Assembly (NCBI RefSeq): GCF_009729415.1
Contig: NZ_MPKW01000005.1
Location: 186,001 to 250,000, forward strand
Direction of reading: 5' to 3'
From: Mycolicibacterium sp. CBMA 234
GTDB lineage: Bacteria > Actinomycetota > Actinomycetes > Mycobacteriales > Mycobacteriaceae
Length of the DNA stretch: 64,000 bases
The notes under the pieces were generated by a model that ran no database searches, had not been told where the DNA came from, and saw only the letters and a program-made list of their open reading frames with translations. Positions within the stretch are counted from its first letter, which is position 1; each line of letters begins with the position of its first letter. Position numbers and translations under genes: made by a program. Shown piece after piece: positions 16,933 through 25,636 of this stretch.

Positions 16933-19722
16933 TCAGCTCGCCGGGAAGACCTTGCGCAGCTGCCGCCGCGACGTGATGCCGAGCTTGACGAACACCTTTC
17001 GCAGATGCCATTCGACGGTGTGCGTGCTGATGAACAGCTGGGCGCCGATCTCCTGATTGGTCAGGCCGGCGCCAGCCAGACGGGCGATCTGGTCCTCTTG
17101 CGCCGTCAGCTCGTCGCCGGAACTGACCGGCTCCTTGCGTACCTTCTTGCCGGCGGCGATCAACTCCCGGCGCGCCCGCTCGGCGAAAGCCTCTGCACCC
17201 ATGCGGCTGAACATCTCGTAGGCCTCGCCGAGATGCTTACGCGCATCAGTCCGGCGGTTCACGCGACGCAGCCATTCGCCGTAGCACAGGTGCGCCCGGG
17301 CCAGATGTATGACAACGGCGGTGCGCTCGAGCCGCTCGATGGCTTCGCAGTACAAGGCGTCGGCATCAGCGTCTGATGCGATGAATGCACGCGCATGGGC
17401 GAGCGCACCCAGTCCCCAGTCCGTGCCGCTGGAGCCCGCCCGCGCCGCCAGCAGCCGCACCGCCCACGCCGCAGTTTCCTTGTCCCCGATGCGAATTGCC
17501 GCTTCGGTCAGCTCGAACAGGGCCCTACCGTGAATCCCTAGGTCGTCGAATTCACAGCAGTCCCTGGCAGCAGCAAAGGCATCCGAATACTGACCCAGCC
17601 CGTTGTAGAGGACCGCCGACACGTACCCCGTCACCCCGAGCACCCGGCCTTCGCCCTTGCTCGTCGCCTCCGCCGCAGCGGACTCGATCTGGCCGATCGC
17701 GTCAGCGGGCACGCCCCGTAACGCCGCTAAGAGCAGCGACTGGTACCGCAATGGCGCGTAGTTCGTCGCCAATGCCATCGAAGCAGCCTCATCGATAAGC
17801 GTTGCCGCCGTGGTGAGTTCGCCGGCCAGTAGATGCACGCCCGCCCGGTAGGCGAGCGCCGCAGGAAGGACGGCCAACGCGCCGACGTCGCGTGCCTGGC
17901 CAATGGCGCCGGTGGCCAGTTGGCGGTAGAGCACCTCGTCCCACAGTTCACCGGTGGCCGATTCCTGCACGATGGCCAGCCCCAGGAACATCCACCGAAG
18001 GACTTGGCCGTCGCCGTCGCGCTCTTGACTGCGCATGAACTCCAACGCAGTGCGGATCAGCTCGGTACCGCCGCCGGTTGTGATTCGACTCGTCATGCCG
18101 CTCAACAGCAGATCGATCGGCCGCCTCAAGTTCTCCACGTTGCCGAGCGCCGCAGCCGCGGCCTCGGCCACCTGCACCAACATGCCTGGCGTACCGAGCC
18201 GTCCGGCATACATGGCCGCGGCGAGCGCTTCGAGGTATGTCTCCCTGGAAAGGCTTTCGTCAAGCGCCTCAAGATGTTTCGCAGCCGCAAGCAGGTTCGA
18301 CACGGAGTCGCTGAGCGGCCGAACGCCCGGACCGCCGCCCCGGCTGCGGGCGAACTCCATCTGGGCCCGCAACCGATCCACTTGCGCGCGCTGCAGATCG
18401 GTGCGCGGCCCGAGGTCTGCGATCGCCAGGAGTTCATATGCGGCAGCCGGTGCTGCGGCGTCGCGTTTGGCCTGCGCCGCCGCGAGCGCCCTGGCCACCC
18501 GCAGGGCCGGGTCCAAGGTAAGCGCTGCCGCGCGTTCCAGAAACGCCGCCGCGGCGGCAATGCCGCCTTTGCTTTGCGCGCGATCGGCCGAGCGCTCCAG
18601 GTCCGCGGCCACCACATCGTCGGGACCCGACGCGGCGTTGGCGGCATGCCAGGCCCGACGGTCCGGATCGTGCTGCGGGTCCGTCGCGTCCGCCAAGGCC
18701 CGGTGAACCGCCCTGCGCTCGTTCAGGTTTGCCGAGCGGTATGCGGCCGACCGCATCAATGGATGGCGGAAGCGCATGCGCGACCCGAACTCGATGAACC
18801 CGTCGGCCTCGGCCGGAGCCAACGCCTCCACGGGCACACCCAGATTCTCTGCCGCGCGCACGAACAGCGCAGCGTCGCCCACCGGCTCCGCGGCCGCCAC
18901 CAACAACAACCGCTGGGTATCCGGTGGCAGCGCCTGGACGCGACGCCGGTAGCCCTCCTCGACGTACCCCATCACGCCACGTCCGGTGCCCATGTTCCAG
19001 AATCCGCCCGCCAGCTCGGCGGCTGGAACGCTTCGCGGTACTTCGAGAAGGGCCAGCGGAATCCCTCGGGTCTCGGCGACGACGCGGTCACGCACCCGCG
19101 CGTCGAGCCGTCCCAGCACCACGGAGTCCAGCAGGTCACGGGCGTCGACGTCAGACAGACCGGTCACCTTCAGTTCCGGCAAGCCCCCCAGCGCCTCAGG
19201 GCCGGCGTCGCGGACCGCGAACAGCAAGACGACCGGCTCAGCCAGGAATCGCCGCGCAACGAAGGCCAGCGTCTGCACCGACACCTGATCGAGCCACTGC
19301 GCGTCGTCGACGAGACAAAGCAAGGGTTGGTCGGCGGTGGCGACGGCCAGCAGGCTGAGCACCGCCAGCCCCACCAAGAATCGATCTGGCGCCGCCCCGA
19401 CGCCGCGACCAAAGGCCACATCCAACGCCTCGCGCTGAGGCTTCGGCAGCTCATCGAGATGATGCAGCAGCGGTGCGCACAGCTGCTGCAAGCCTGCATA
19501 CGCCAGCTCCATGTCGGACTCGACGCCTGTCACCTGAATGCAACGGAGTCCGTCGGCGATATGCGCCGCGTGCCGCAGCAGCGCGGTCTTCCCGACGCCT
19601 GCCTCGCCGCGGAGCACCAGCACCTGGCTGCTACCGGAGCGAGCAGTCGAAAGCAGCCCCTGCAGCGTCGCGCATTCGCTGTCGCGACCGCGAAGCCGCT
19701 GCCCCCGGTCCGGGCTGGACAT
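16933..19722 (-). CDS. Large ATP-binding LuxR-family regulator (LAL type)
   Basis: About 929 residues from ATG 19722; ATG 19731 is also in frame, and a longer start would sit inside a terminator hairpin. The order is: N-terminal AAA/NACHT-like ATPase with Walker A GEAGVGKTALL (about residues 39-49) and Walker B LLCLVDDAQWLD, a long helical TPR-like middle, and a C-terminal LuxR HTH (LTAQEDQIARLAGAGLTNQE, then HTVEWHLRKVFVKLGITSRR). MalT-like LAL proteins activate genes on binding a ligand and ATP. It is the obvious candidate to bind the four-copy motif found in front of nearby genes. Confidence 0.94.
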   Translation of the reverse strand: MSSPDRGQRLRGRDSECATLQGLLSTARSGSSQVLVLRGEAGVGKTALLRHAAHIADGLRCIQVTGVESDMELAYAGLQQLCAPLLHHLDELPKPQREALDVAFGRGVGAAPDRFLVGLAVLSLLAVATADQPLLCLVDDAQWLDQVSVQTLAFVARRFLAEPVVLLFAVRDAGPEALGGLPELKVTGLSDVDARDLLDSVVLGRLDARVRDRVVAETRGIPLALLEVPRSVPAAELAGGFWNMGTGRGVMGYVEEGYRRRVQALPPDTQRLLLVAAAEPVGDAALFVRAAENLGVPVEALAPAEADGFIEFGSRMRFRHPLMRSAAYRSANLNERRAVHRALADATDPQHDPDRRAWHAANAASGPDDVVAADLERSADRAQSKGGIAAAAAFLERAAALTLDPALRVARALAAAQAKRDAAAPAAAYELLAIADLGPRTDLQRAQVDRLRAQMEFARSRGGGPGVRPLSDSVSNLLAAAKHLEALDESLSRETYLEALAAAMYAGRLGTPGMLVQVAEAAAAALGNVENLRRPIDLLLSGMTSRITTGGGTELIRTALEFMRSQERDGDGQVLRWMFLGLAIVQESATGELWDEVLYRQLATGAIGQARDVGALAVLPAALAYRAGVHLLAGELTTAATLIDEAASMALATNYAPLRYQSLLLAALRGVPADAIGQIESAAAEATSKGEGRVLGVTGYVSAVLYNGLGQYSDAFAAARDCCEFDDLGIHGRALFELTEAAIRIGDKETAAWAVRLLAARAGSSGTDWGLGALAHARAFIASDADADALYCEAIERLERTAVVIHLARAHLCYGEWLRRVNRRTDARKHLGEAYEMFSRMGAEAFAERARRELIAAGKKVRKEPVSSGDELTAQEDQIARLAGAGLTNQEIGAQLFISTHTVEWHLRKVFVKLGITSRRQLRKVFPAS

Positions 19723-19771
19723 TGGCACCATCCTGTCTAGTTCTCGTGCAGAATACCTGGCCGAGCAGACG

Positions 19772-19809
19772 CAAAACTGCCCCAAAACCGAAGTCCTGGG
19801 GCAGTTTTG
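19772..19809. terminator. Hairpin terminator behind etfA
   Basis: 12-bp perfect stem CAAAACTGCCCC / GGGGCAGTTTTG (19772-19783, 19798-19809) with a 14-base loop. The minus-strand reading ends in TTTTG after the etfA stop. It shares the GAGCAGACGYAAAACTG flank with the hairpin at 25534. Confidence 0.85.
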
Positions 19810-19830
19810 AGTTAGCTGTCGAGGCGGAGA

Positions 19831-20787
19831 CTAGCCCTTGCGAGCCTTGACTGCGTCGGTGAGCTGCGGGGTGACCTTGAACAGGTCGCCCACGATGCCG
19901 AGGTCCGAGATCTCGAAGATCGGAGCCTCTTCGTCCTTGTTGACCGCGATGATGGTCTTGGACGTCTGCATGCCGGCGCGGTGCTGGATGGCGCCCGAGA
20001 TGCCCAGGGCGATGTACAGCTGCGGGGCAACGGTCTTACCGGTCTGGCCGACCTGGAACTGACCGCCGTAGTAGCCCGAGTCGACCGCGGCACGCGAAGC
20101 ACCGACAGCACCGCCGAGCGAGTCGGCCAGTGCCTCGACAACCGCGAAGTTCTCGGCGCTACCCACGCCACGACCACCGGCGACCACAACGGTGGCCTCG
20201 GTGAGCTCCGGACGGTCACCGGCGACAGCCGGCTGACGCGAGGTGATCGTGGTGACTGCGGCCTCAGTGGCCGGCACCTCGACGGTGACGACCTCGCCGG
20301 CACCGTCGGCCGGGGCAGCCTCAATGGCACCCGGACGCACGGTGATGACCGGCAGCACGTCGTTGGCCTGCGCCTCAACGGTGTAAGCACCACCGAAGAT
20401 GCTGTGCACGCCCACGCCGCCAGCCTTGACGTCGACGACGTCGACCAGCAGGCCGGCGCCCAGACGCGCAGCCAGACGGCCCGCGACCTCTTTGCCCTCG
20501 GCGCTGGCAGCAGCCAGAACCGCAGCCGGGCCGGCCGACTCGACGAGAGCCTCCAGCACGTCGACGGTCGGGGTGACCAGGAAGTTCTCCGCGTCAGCCG
20601 ACTCGGCGACGTAGATCTTGGCCGCACCGGCGGCCTTCAGGGCGTCGGTCAGCGGGGCGGCGGTGCCGGGGGCACCCACCACGACTGCCGACGGCTCACC
20701 GAGCACACGGGCGGCGGTGATCAGTTCGGTGCTCACCTTCTTGACGGCACCATCTGCGTGCTCAACGAGCACAAGTACTTCAGCCAT
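19831..20787 (-). CDS. etfA: Electron transfer flavoprotein alpha subunit
   Basis: 318 residues. Carries electrons from acyl-CoA dehydrogenases to the respiratory chain as a heterodimer with EtfB. The C-terminal FAD-binding part is canonical: [49 protein letters not shown] and [12 protein letters not shown]. Start [10 protein letters not shown]. Counterpart of fixB (Rv3028c). It follows etfB by 48 bases. Confidence 0.97.
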   Translation of the reverse strand: MAEVLVLVEHADGAVKKVSTELITAARVLGEPSAVVVGAPGTAAPLTDALKAAGAAKIYVAESADAENFLVTPTVDVLEALVESAGPAAVLAAASAEGKEVAGRLAARLGAGLLVDVVDVKAGGVGVHSIFGGAYTVEAQANDVLPVITVRPGAIEAAPADGAGEVVTVEVPATEAAVTTITSRQPAVAGDRPELTEATVVVAGGRGVGSAENFAVVEALADSLGGAVGASRAAVDSGYYGGQFQVGQTGKTVAPQLYIALGISGAIQHRAGMQTSKTIIAVNKDEEAPIFEISDLGIVGDLFKVTPQLTDAVKARKG

Positions 20788-20835
20788 GCGTATTTGCCTC
20801 TGTGTCTTTCGTGGAAGTTTGTCGTGGGGTGGGGG

Positions 20836-21636
20836 CTAGATCAGCTTCTGAGCAACGAGGTACTCAGCGATCTTGTTGCCGCCCTCGCCCTCGTCGGTGA
20901 TCTTCTCGCCCGCAGCCTTGGCCGGCTTCGGCGTCGACGACAGCACCTTGCTGCTGGCGTTGGCGACACCGACCTCTTCGGCCTCGACGCCGATCTCAGC
21001 CAGGGTCAGCACGGTGACCGGCTTCTTCTTGGCGGCCATGATGCCCTTGAACGACGGGAAGCGGGCCTCGCCGATGCGTTCGGTCACGCTCACGACGGCC
21101 GGCAGTGCGGCTTCCAGAGCGAAGATGCCCTCGTCGGTCTCACGCTCGCCGGTGACCTTGCCGCCTTCGACGGAAACGTTGCGCAGGTGGGTCAGCTGCG
21201 GCAAGCCCAGCAGCTCGGCGATGATCGCCGGCACTGCGCCACCGACACCGTCGGTCGACACGTTGCCGCCGATGACCAGCTCGGCGCCTTCGATGGTGCC
21301 CAGCGCACGGGCCAAGGTCCACGCGGTCTGCACAATGTCCGAGCCCTTGAGCTCGTCGTCCTTCACGTGCACAGCGCTGTCGGCGCCCATGGACAGAGCC
21401 TTGCGGATGGCCTCGGTGGCCCGCTCCGGTCCGACCGTCAGCACGGTGACGGTGCCGGCGCCGCCGGCGGCCTCTTCCTTCTCCTTGATCTGCAGCGCAG
21501 CCTCGACGGCGCGCTCGTTGATCTCGTCGAGCACCGCGTCGGCGGCGTCGCGGTCGAGGGTGAAGTCGCCGTCGTTGAGCTTGCGCTCCGACTCGGTGTC
21601 AGGGACCTGTTTGATCAGGACCACGATGTTCGTCAT
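20836..21636 (-). CDS. etfB: Electron transfer flavoprotein beta subunit
   Basis: 266 residues from ATG 21636 (MTNIVVLIKQVPDTESERKL), the usual EtfB start and length, with GAGGAGG about 14 bases upstream. The beta-subunit signature region VTERIGEARFPSFKGIMAAK is present. Counterpart of fixA (Rv3029c). A palindrome 76 bases upstream may control the pair. Confidence 0.97.
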   Translation of the reverse strand: MTNIVVLIKQVPDTESERKLNDGDFTLDRDAADAVLDEINERAVEAALQIKEKEEAAGGAGTVTVLTVGPERATEAIRKALSMGADSAVHVKDDELKGSDIVQTAWTLARALGTIEGAELVIGGNVSTDGVGGAVPAIIAELLGLPQLTHLRNVSVEGGKVTGERETDEGIFALEAALPAVVSVTERIGEARFPSFKGIMAAKKKPVTVLTLAEIGVEAEEVGVANASSKVLSSTPKPAKAAGEKITDEGEGGNKIAEYLVAQKLI

Positions 21637-21711
21637 GAGTGTGGTTCGTCCTCCTCGATGAGGCCGGCGGTCGGTCGGCCTGGCATTCACGATTCGCGCA
21701 ACGACCAACAT

Positions 21712-21727
21712 GTTACTACTGGGTAAC
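21712..21727. promoter_or_regulatory. Palindrome upstream of etfBA (GTTAC-N6-GTAAC)
   Basis: Perfect 5-6-5 inverted repeat 76 bases before the etfB start and 178 before the divergent methyltransferase. TTAC/GTAA dyads are common for TetR-type regulators of fatty acid genes; no regulator is assigned. Confidence 0.45.
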
Positions 21728-21904
21728 TTATGTGGCACGGCGCAGGAACACCATAGCTGGTCGAGTCCAGCACAGGTGTGCCGCCATTTGTTTTCTTGAC
21801 CACACGCGAGCTGGTTCGGCAACATGACAGAACCAGCAGGTGGGACGACCCAACCAATCGGGCATGGGAACAGCGGTACCACTCTGAGCTAGCCTGCCTA
21901 TCTA

Positions 21905-22717
21905 ATGAGCACTTTTCCCGAAACTCAGCCGACCGGAGCGGCGGCCGAACCGGTCGAGGTGCCGGTGATGCCACTGACCGGTGAGCGCACGGTTCCAGAC
22001 CTGGCGGAGGAGAACTACTGGTTCCGCCGCCACGAGGTGGTGTACCGGCGCCTCGCCGACCGCTGCCGCGATCGCGACGTGCTTGAGGCCGGCGCCGGCG
22101 AGGGCTACGGCGCTGATCTCATCGCCGACGTGGCCCGCCGCGTGATCGGGCTGGACTACGACGAGTCCTCGGTGGCGCACATCCGCGCCCGTTACCCGCG
22201 GGTCGAGATGCTCCACGGCAACCTGGCCGCGCTGCCGCTGCCCGACGCCTCGGTCGATGTGGTGGTCAACTTCCAGGTCATCGAGCATCTATGGGACCAG
22301 GGCCAATTCGTCGCCGAGTGCCTACGTGTGCTGCGGCCGGGCGGGGTGCTGCTCATGTCGACGCCCAACCGGATCACCTTCACCCCGGGCAGCGACACCC
22401 CCCTCAACCCGTTCCACACCCGGGAACTCAATGCGGCCGAGATGACCGAGCTGCTCACCGAGCAGGGCTTCGTCATGGAGGCCATGCTCGGCGTCTATCA
22501 CGGCGCCGGACTGCGTGCCCTCGACGCCCGCTACGGCGGTTCCATAATTCAGGCGCAGATCGACCGCGCCGTGGCCGATGCCCCGTGGCCCGCGGACCTG
22601 CTGGCCGACGTGGCCGCAGTGACGATCGACGACTTCGATCTGCTCGATTCCAACGCCGCCGATGGCCCGAACATTGATGACAGCCTCGACTTGGTGGCAA
22701 TCGCGGTGCGGCCGTGA
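21905..22717 (+). CDS. SAM-dependent class I methyltransferase (Rv3030-like)
   Basis: 270 residues. SAM site VLEAGAGEGYGADL, acidic second strand VIGLDYDES and NFQVIEHLWDQ. It heads a translationally coupled set with the GH57 and GT4 genes, the methylglucose lipopolysaccharide (MGLP) cluster known from M. tuberculosis Rv3030-Rv3032, so 6-O-methylation of glucose units is the likely role (inference from context). TAGCCT ends 10 bases before the ATG and there is no clear ribosome-binding site, so a very short or leaderless mRNA is possible. Confidence 0.93.
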   Translation: MSTFPETQPTGAAAEPVEVPVMPLTGERTVPDLAEENYWFRRHEVVYRRLADRCRDRDVLEAGAGEGYGADLIADVARRVIGLDYDESSVAHIRARYPRVEMLHGNLAALPLPDASVDVVVNFQVIEHLWDQGQFVAECLRVLRPGGVLLMSTPNRITFTPGSDTPLNPFHTRELNAAEMTELLTEQGFVMEAMLGVYHGAGLRALDARYGGSIIQAQIDRAVADAPWPADLLADVAAVTIDDFDLLDSNAADGPNIDDSLDLVAIAVRP

Positions 22718-24291
22718 GTAATTCGTCCACTGCCCGACACTCCGAGCAGGTGCCCGGAATGTTCACGCTGGTGCTGCACACGCACCTACCGTGGCTGGCG
22801 CACCATGGCCGCTGGCCAGTGGGCGAAGAATGGCTCTACCAGTCGTGGGCAACGGCGTATCTGCCACTGACCCGCGTGCTGCGCACCCTGGCCGACGAGG
22901 GCCGCAGCCACCTGCTGACCCTCGGCATGACGCCGGTTGTCACCGCCCAACTCGACGACGCGTACTGCCTGGCCGGTATGCAGCAGTGGCTGACCAACTG
23001 GCAGCTGCGCGCACTGGAGGCCACCACCATCCGTGACGGTGGCGGGGAACCCGAGACGTTCAACTCACCGGAAGCATTGCGCGCCTTCGGTATTCACGAG
23101 CATCAGCAGGCCGGTGCGGCGCTCGCCGAATTCGCCGACCACTGGCAGCACGGCGGCAGCCCGGTGCTGCGTCAGCTCATCGGCGCCGGCACCATCGAGT
23201 TGCTCGGCGGCCCGCTGTCCCATCCGTTCCAGCCGCTGCTCAATCCGCGACTGCGGGAATTCGCGCTGCGCGAGGGCCTGGCCGACGCCGGCGCCCGCTT
23301 CGCCCACACGCCCGGCGGCATCTGGGCCCCCGAATGCGCTTACGCCCCTGGCATGGAGACCGGCTATGCCGCCGCCGGCGTCACCCACTTCATGGTCGAC
23401 GGCCCGTCACTGCACGGCGACACCGCACTCGGCCGCCCGGTCGGCGAATCGAACGTCGTCGCCTTTGGCCGCGACCTGCAGGTCAGCTACCGCGTGTGGT
23501 CGCCGAAGTCCGGGTACCCCGGCCACCCCGCGTATCGCGACTTCCACACCTACGACCACCTCACCGGCCTCAAGCCGGCGCGGGTGACCGGACGCACCGT
23601 CCCCTCCGAATCGAAGGCGCCGTACGACCCCGAACGTGCCTCCAGCTCCATCGATACCCACGTCGCCGATTTCGTGAGCGTCGTTCGGCGACGCCTGATT
23701 TCTGAGTCCGAGCGCACCGGCCGGCCGGCCCACGTCGTCGCCGCCTTCGACACCGAGTTGTTCGGGCACTGGTGGCACGAGGGACCCGAGTGGCTCGCCC
23801 GGGTGCTGCGCGCCCTGCCCGAAGCTGGGGTCCGGGTTGGCACGCTGTCCGACGCGATCAACGACGGCTATGTCGGCTCGCCCGTCGAACTCCCGCCCAG
23901 CTCGTGGGGATCCGGAAAAGACTGGCAGGTCTGGTCAGGCGAGCAGGTGGCCGACTTCGTGCAACTCAACACTGAGGTCGTCGACACCGCACTGACCACG
24001 GTGGACAAAGCGCTCGCGCAGAATTCGGCATACCCCGCCCGCGACCGGGTGGCCGATCAGATCCTGCGGGAAGCCCTGCTCACCGTCTCGAGTGACTGGC
24101 CATTTATGGTCAGCAAAGACACCGCAGCGGAATACGCTCGGTACCGCGCGCACCTGCACGCACATGCCACCCGGGAGATCGCTGGTGCCCTCGCGTCCGG
24201 ACGACGCGATCAGGCCGAGCAGCTCGCGGAAGGTTGGAACCGCGCCGACGGCCTGTTCGGCGCCCTGGATGCCAGGCGGTTGCCCCGATGA
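22714..24291 (+). CDS. GH57 family 1,4-alpha-glucan branching enzyme (Rv3031-like)
   Basis: 525 residues. GTG start at 22714 overlaps the methyltransferase stop (GTGA). GH57 fold: HTHLPW opening, catalytic nucleophile Glu in GGIWAPECAY (about residue 207) and catalytic Asp in AFDTELFGHWW (about residue 346), both present. It would form the alpha-1,6 branch of glycogen or MGLP. Coupled to the next glycosyltransferase by an ATGA overlap. Counterpart of Rv3031. Confidence 0.95.
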   Translation: MSNSSTARHSEQVPGMFTLVLHTHLPWLAHHGRWPVGEEWLYQSWATAYLPLTRVLRTLADEGRSHLLTLGMTPVVTAQLDDAYCLAGMQQWLTNWQLRALEATTIRDGGGEPETFNSPEALRAFGIHEHQQAGAALAEFADHWQHGGSPVLRQLIGAGTIELLGGPLSHPFQPLLNPRLREFALREGLADAGARFAHTPGGIWAPECAYAPGMETGYAAAGVTHFMVDGPSLHGDTALGRPVGESNVVAFGRDLQVSYRVWSPKSGYPGHPAYRDFHTYDHLTGLKPARVTGRTVPSESKAPYDPERASSSIDTHVADFVSVVRRRLISESERTGRPAHVVAAFDTELFGHWWHEGPEWLARVLRALPEAGVRVGTLSDAINDGYVGSPVELPPSSWGSGKDWQVWSGEQVADFVQLNTEVVDTALTTVDKALAQNSAYPARDRVADQILREALLTVSSDWPFMVSKDTAAEYARYRAHLHAHATREIAGALASGRRDQAEQLAEGWNRADGLFGALDARRLPR

Positions 24292-25517
24292 AAATCCTGA
24301 TGGTCTCGTGGGAGTACCCACCCGTCGTGATCGGTGGCCTTGGCCGCCACGTCCACCATCTGGCCGTCGAACTGGCCGCTCTCGGGCACGAGGTGGTGGT
24401 GCTGTGCCGCCGTCCGGCAGACACCGACCCCAGCACCCACCCCACCACCAATGAGGTGCACGAGGGCGTGTGGGTGATCTCCGCGGCGCTGGACCCGAAC
24501 GAATTCACCTTCGGCACCGACATGATGGCCTGGACGCTGGCCATGGGGCACGCCATGGTTCGCGCCGGCCTCAGCGTGCGCGACTGGGCCCCCGACGTCG
24601 TGCACGCGCACGACTGGCTGGTCGCCCACCCGGCCGTTACGTTGGCCGAATACTTTGACGTGCCACTGGTTTCCACCATCCATGCCACTGAGGCCGGCCG
24701 ACATTCGGGCTGGCTGTCCGGGCCGGTGAGCCGGCAGGTGCACTCGCTGGAATCGTGGCTGGTGCACGAGTCTGACTCGCTGATCACCTGCTCGGTATCC
24801 ATGAGCGAGGAGATCACCGAACTGTTCGGGCCCGAACTGCCCGACGTGAAGGTGATCTGCAACGGAATCGACACGGCCGGTTGGCCGTTCGCGATGCGCC
24901 GTAAGCATGACGGTCCCGCCGAGCTGTTGTTCGTCGGCCGACTGGAATACGAGAAGGGCGTGCACGACGTCATCGCCGCGCTCCCCCGCATCCGCCGGAC
25001 CCACCCCGGCACCACACTGACCATCGCAGGCGACGGCACCCAGTACGACTGGCTCGTCGAAGAAGCCCGCAAGCACAAAGTCAGCAAGGTGGCGAATTTC
25101 GTTGGCCGCGTTGACCATTCAGGACTCCTTGAATTGCTGCACCGGGCCGACGCCGCCGTGCTGCCCAGCCACTACGAACCCTTCGGCATCGTGGCACTGG
25201 AAGCCGCCGCGGCCGGCACCCCGCTGGTGACCTCCAACGTCGGCGGCCTCGGCGAAGCGGTGATCGACGGCGAGACCGGCGTCTCCTGCCCGCCCCGGAA
25301 CGTCGGCGCCCTGGCATCCGCCGTCCGCAAGGTGCTCGACGATCCGCCGGCTGCACAGCAGCGGGCCCTGGCCGCGCGGGACCGGTTGAACCACGACTTC
25401 TCGTGGCAGACCGTCGCCGCCGAGACATCGGACGTCTACCTGGCCGCTAAGCGCGGCGAGCGCCTCCCGCACGCCCGTCGTCCCATCGTCGAGCGCCCCC
25501 TCCCCGACCGCGGCTGA
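24288..25517 (+). CDS. Retaining GT4 alpha-1,4-glucosyltransferase (Rv3032-like)
   Basis: 409 residues from ATG 24288 (overlaps the GH57 stop); the frame is open further upstream inside the previous gene. GT-B fold: VSWEYPPVVIGGLGRHVHHL (acceptor/nucleotide loop), FVGRLEYEKGV and EPFGIVALEAAAAGTP (sugar-nucleotide EX7E motif). M. tuberculosis Rv3032 elongates MGLP and contributes to glycogen. The last gene of the coupled trio, followed by a strong hairpin. Confidence 0.95.
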   Translation: MKILMVSWEYPPVVIGGLGRHVHHLAVELAALGHEVVVLCRRPADTDPSTHPTTNEVHEGVWVISAALDPNEFTFGTDMMAWTLAMGHAMVRAGLSVRDWAPDVVHAHDWLVAHPAVTLAEYFDVPLVSTIHATEAGRHSGWLSGPVSRQVHSLESWLVHESDSLITCSVSMSEEITELFGPELPDVKVICNGIDTAGWPFAMRRKHDGPAELLFVGRLEYEKGVHDVIAALPRIRRTHPGTTLTIAGDGTQYDWLVEEARKHKVSKVANFVGRVDHSGLLELLHRADAAVLPSHYEPFGIVALEAAAAGTPLVTSNVGGLGEAVIDGETGVSCPPRNVGALASAVRKVLDDPPAAQQRALAARDRLNHDFSWQTVAAETSDVYLAAKRGERLPHARRPIVERPLPDRG

Positions 25518-25533
25518 GAGTTTCTCCCGCGAC

Positions 25534-25582
25534 CAGACGTAAAACTGTCGTTTCCCCTTCGAAAACGACAGTTTTACGTCTG
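25534..25582. terminator. Long hairpin (20-bp stem) between GT4 and multicopper oxidase
   Basis: Perfect stem of 20 bp (25534-25553 with 25563-25582; 9-base loop), beginning CAGACGTAAAACTGTCG. It ends the MGLP operon 17 bases after the stop and insulates the copper promoter that starts 19 bases further on. Sequence related to the hairpin at 19772. Confidence 0.85.
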
Positions 25583-25600
25583 CTCGCGAGGTGACAGAGC

Positions 25601-25636
25601 TTGACGGATATACCCCCCAGGGGTACAACGGCAGAG
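25601..25636 (+). promoter_or_regulatory. Copper-responsive promoter with CsoR/RicR-type operator
   Basis: TTGACG (25601-25606) and TACAAC (25624-25629) are 17 bases apart. The spacer carries the dyad TACCCC-CCA-GGGGTA (25611-25625), the form of Cu(I)-sensing CsoR/RicR operators. The expected transcription start falls at about 25635-25636, on the GTG codon. Confidence 0.7.

Noticed and set aside
17833..19740. Long plus-strand frame opposite the LuxR-family regulator
   Set aside because: No start signal or domain; the minus-strand protein has Walker and HTH motifs.
19784..19800. Fifth copy of the shared motif upstream of the LuxR gene
   Set aside because: Only a short GGACTTC/GGTTT resemblance within a hairpin loop; GACYACG and the TGA spacing are missing.
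19812..20627. Ser/Arg/Pro-rich minus-strand frame over etfA
   Set aside because: Out-of-frame shadow of etfA.
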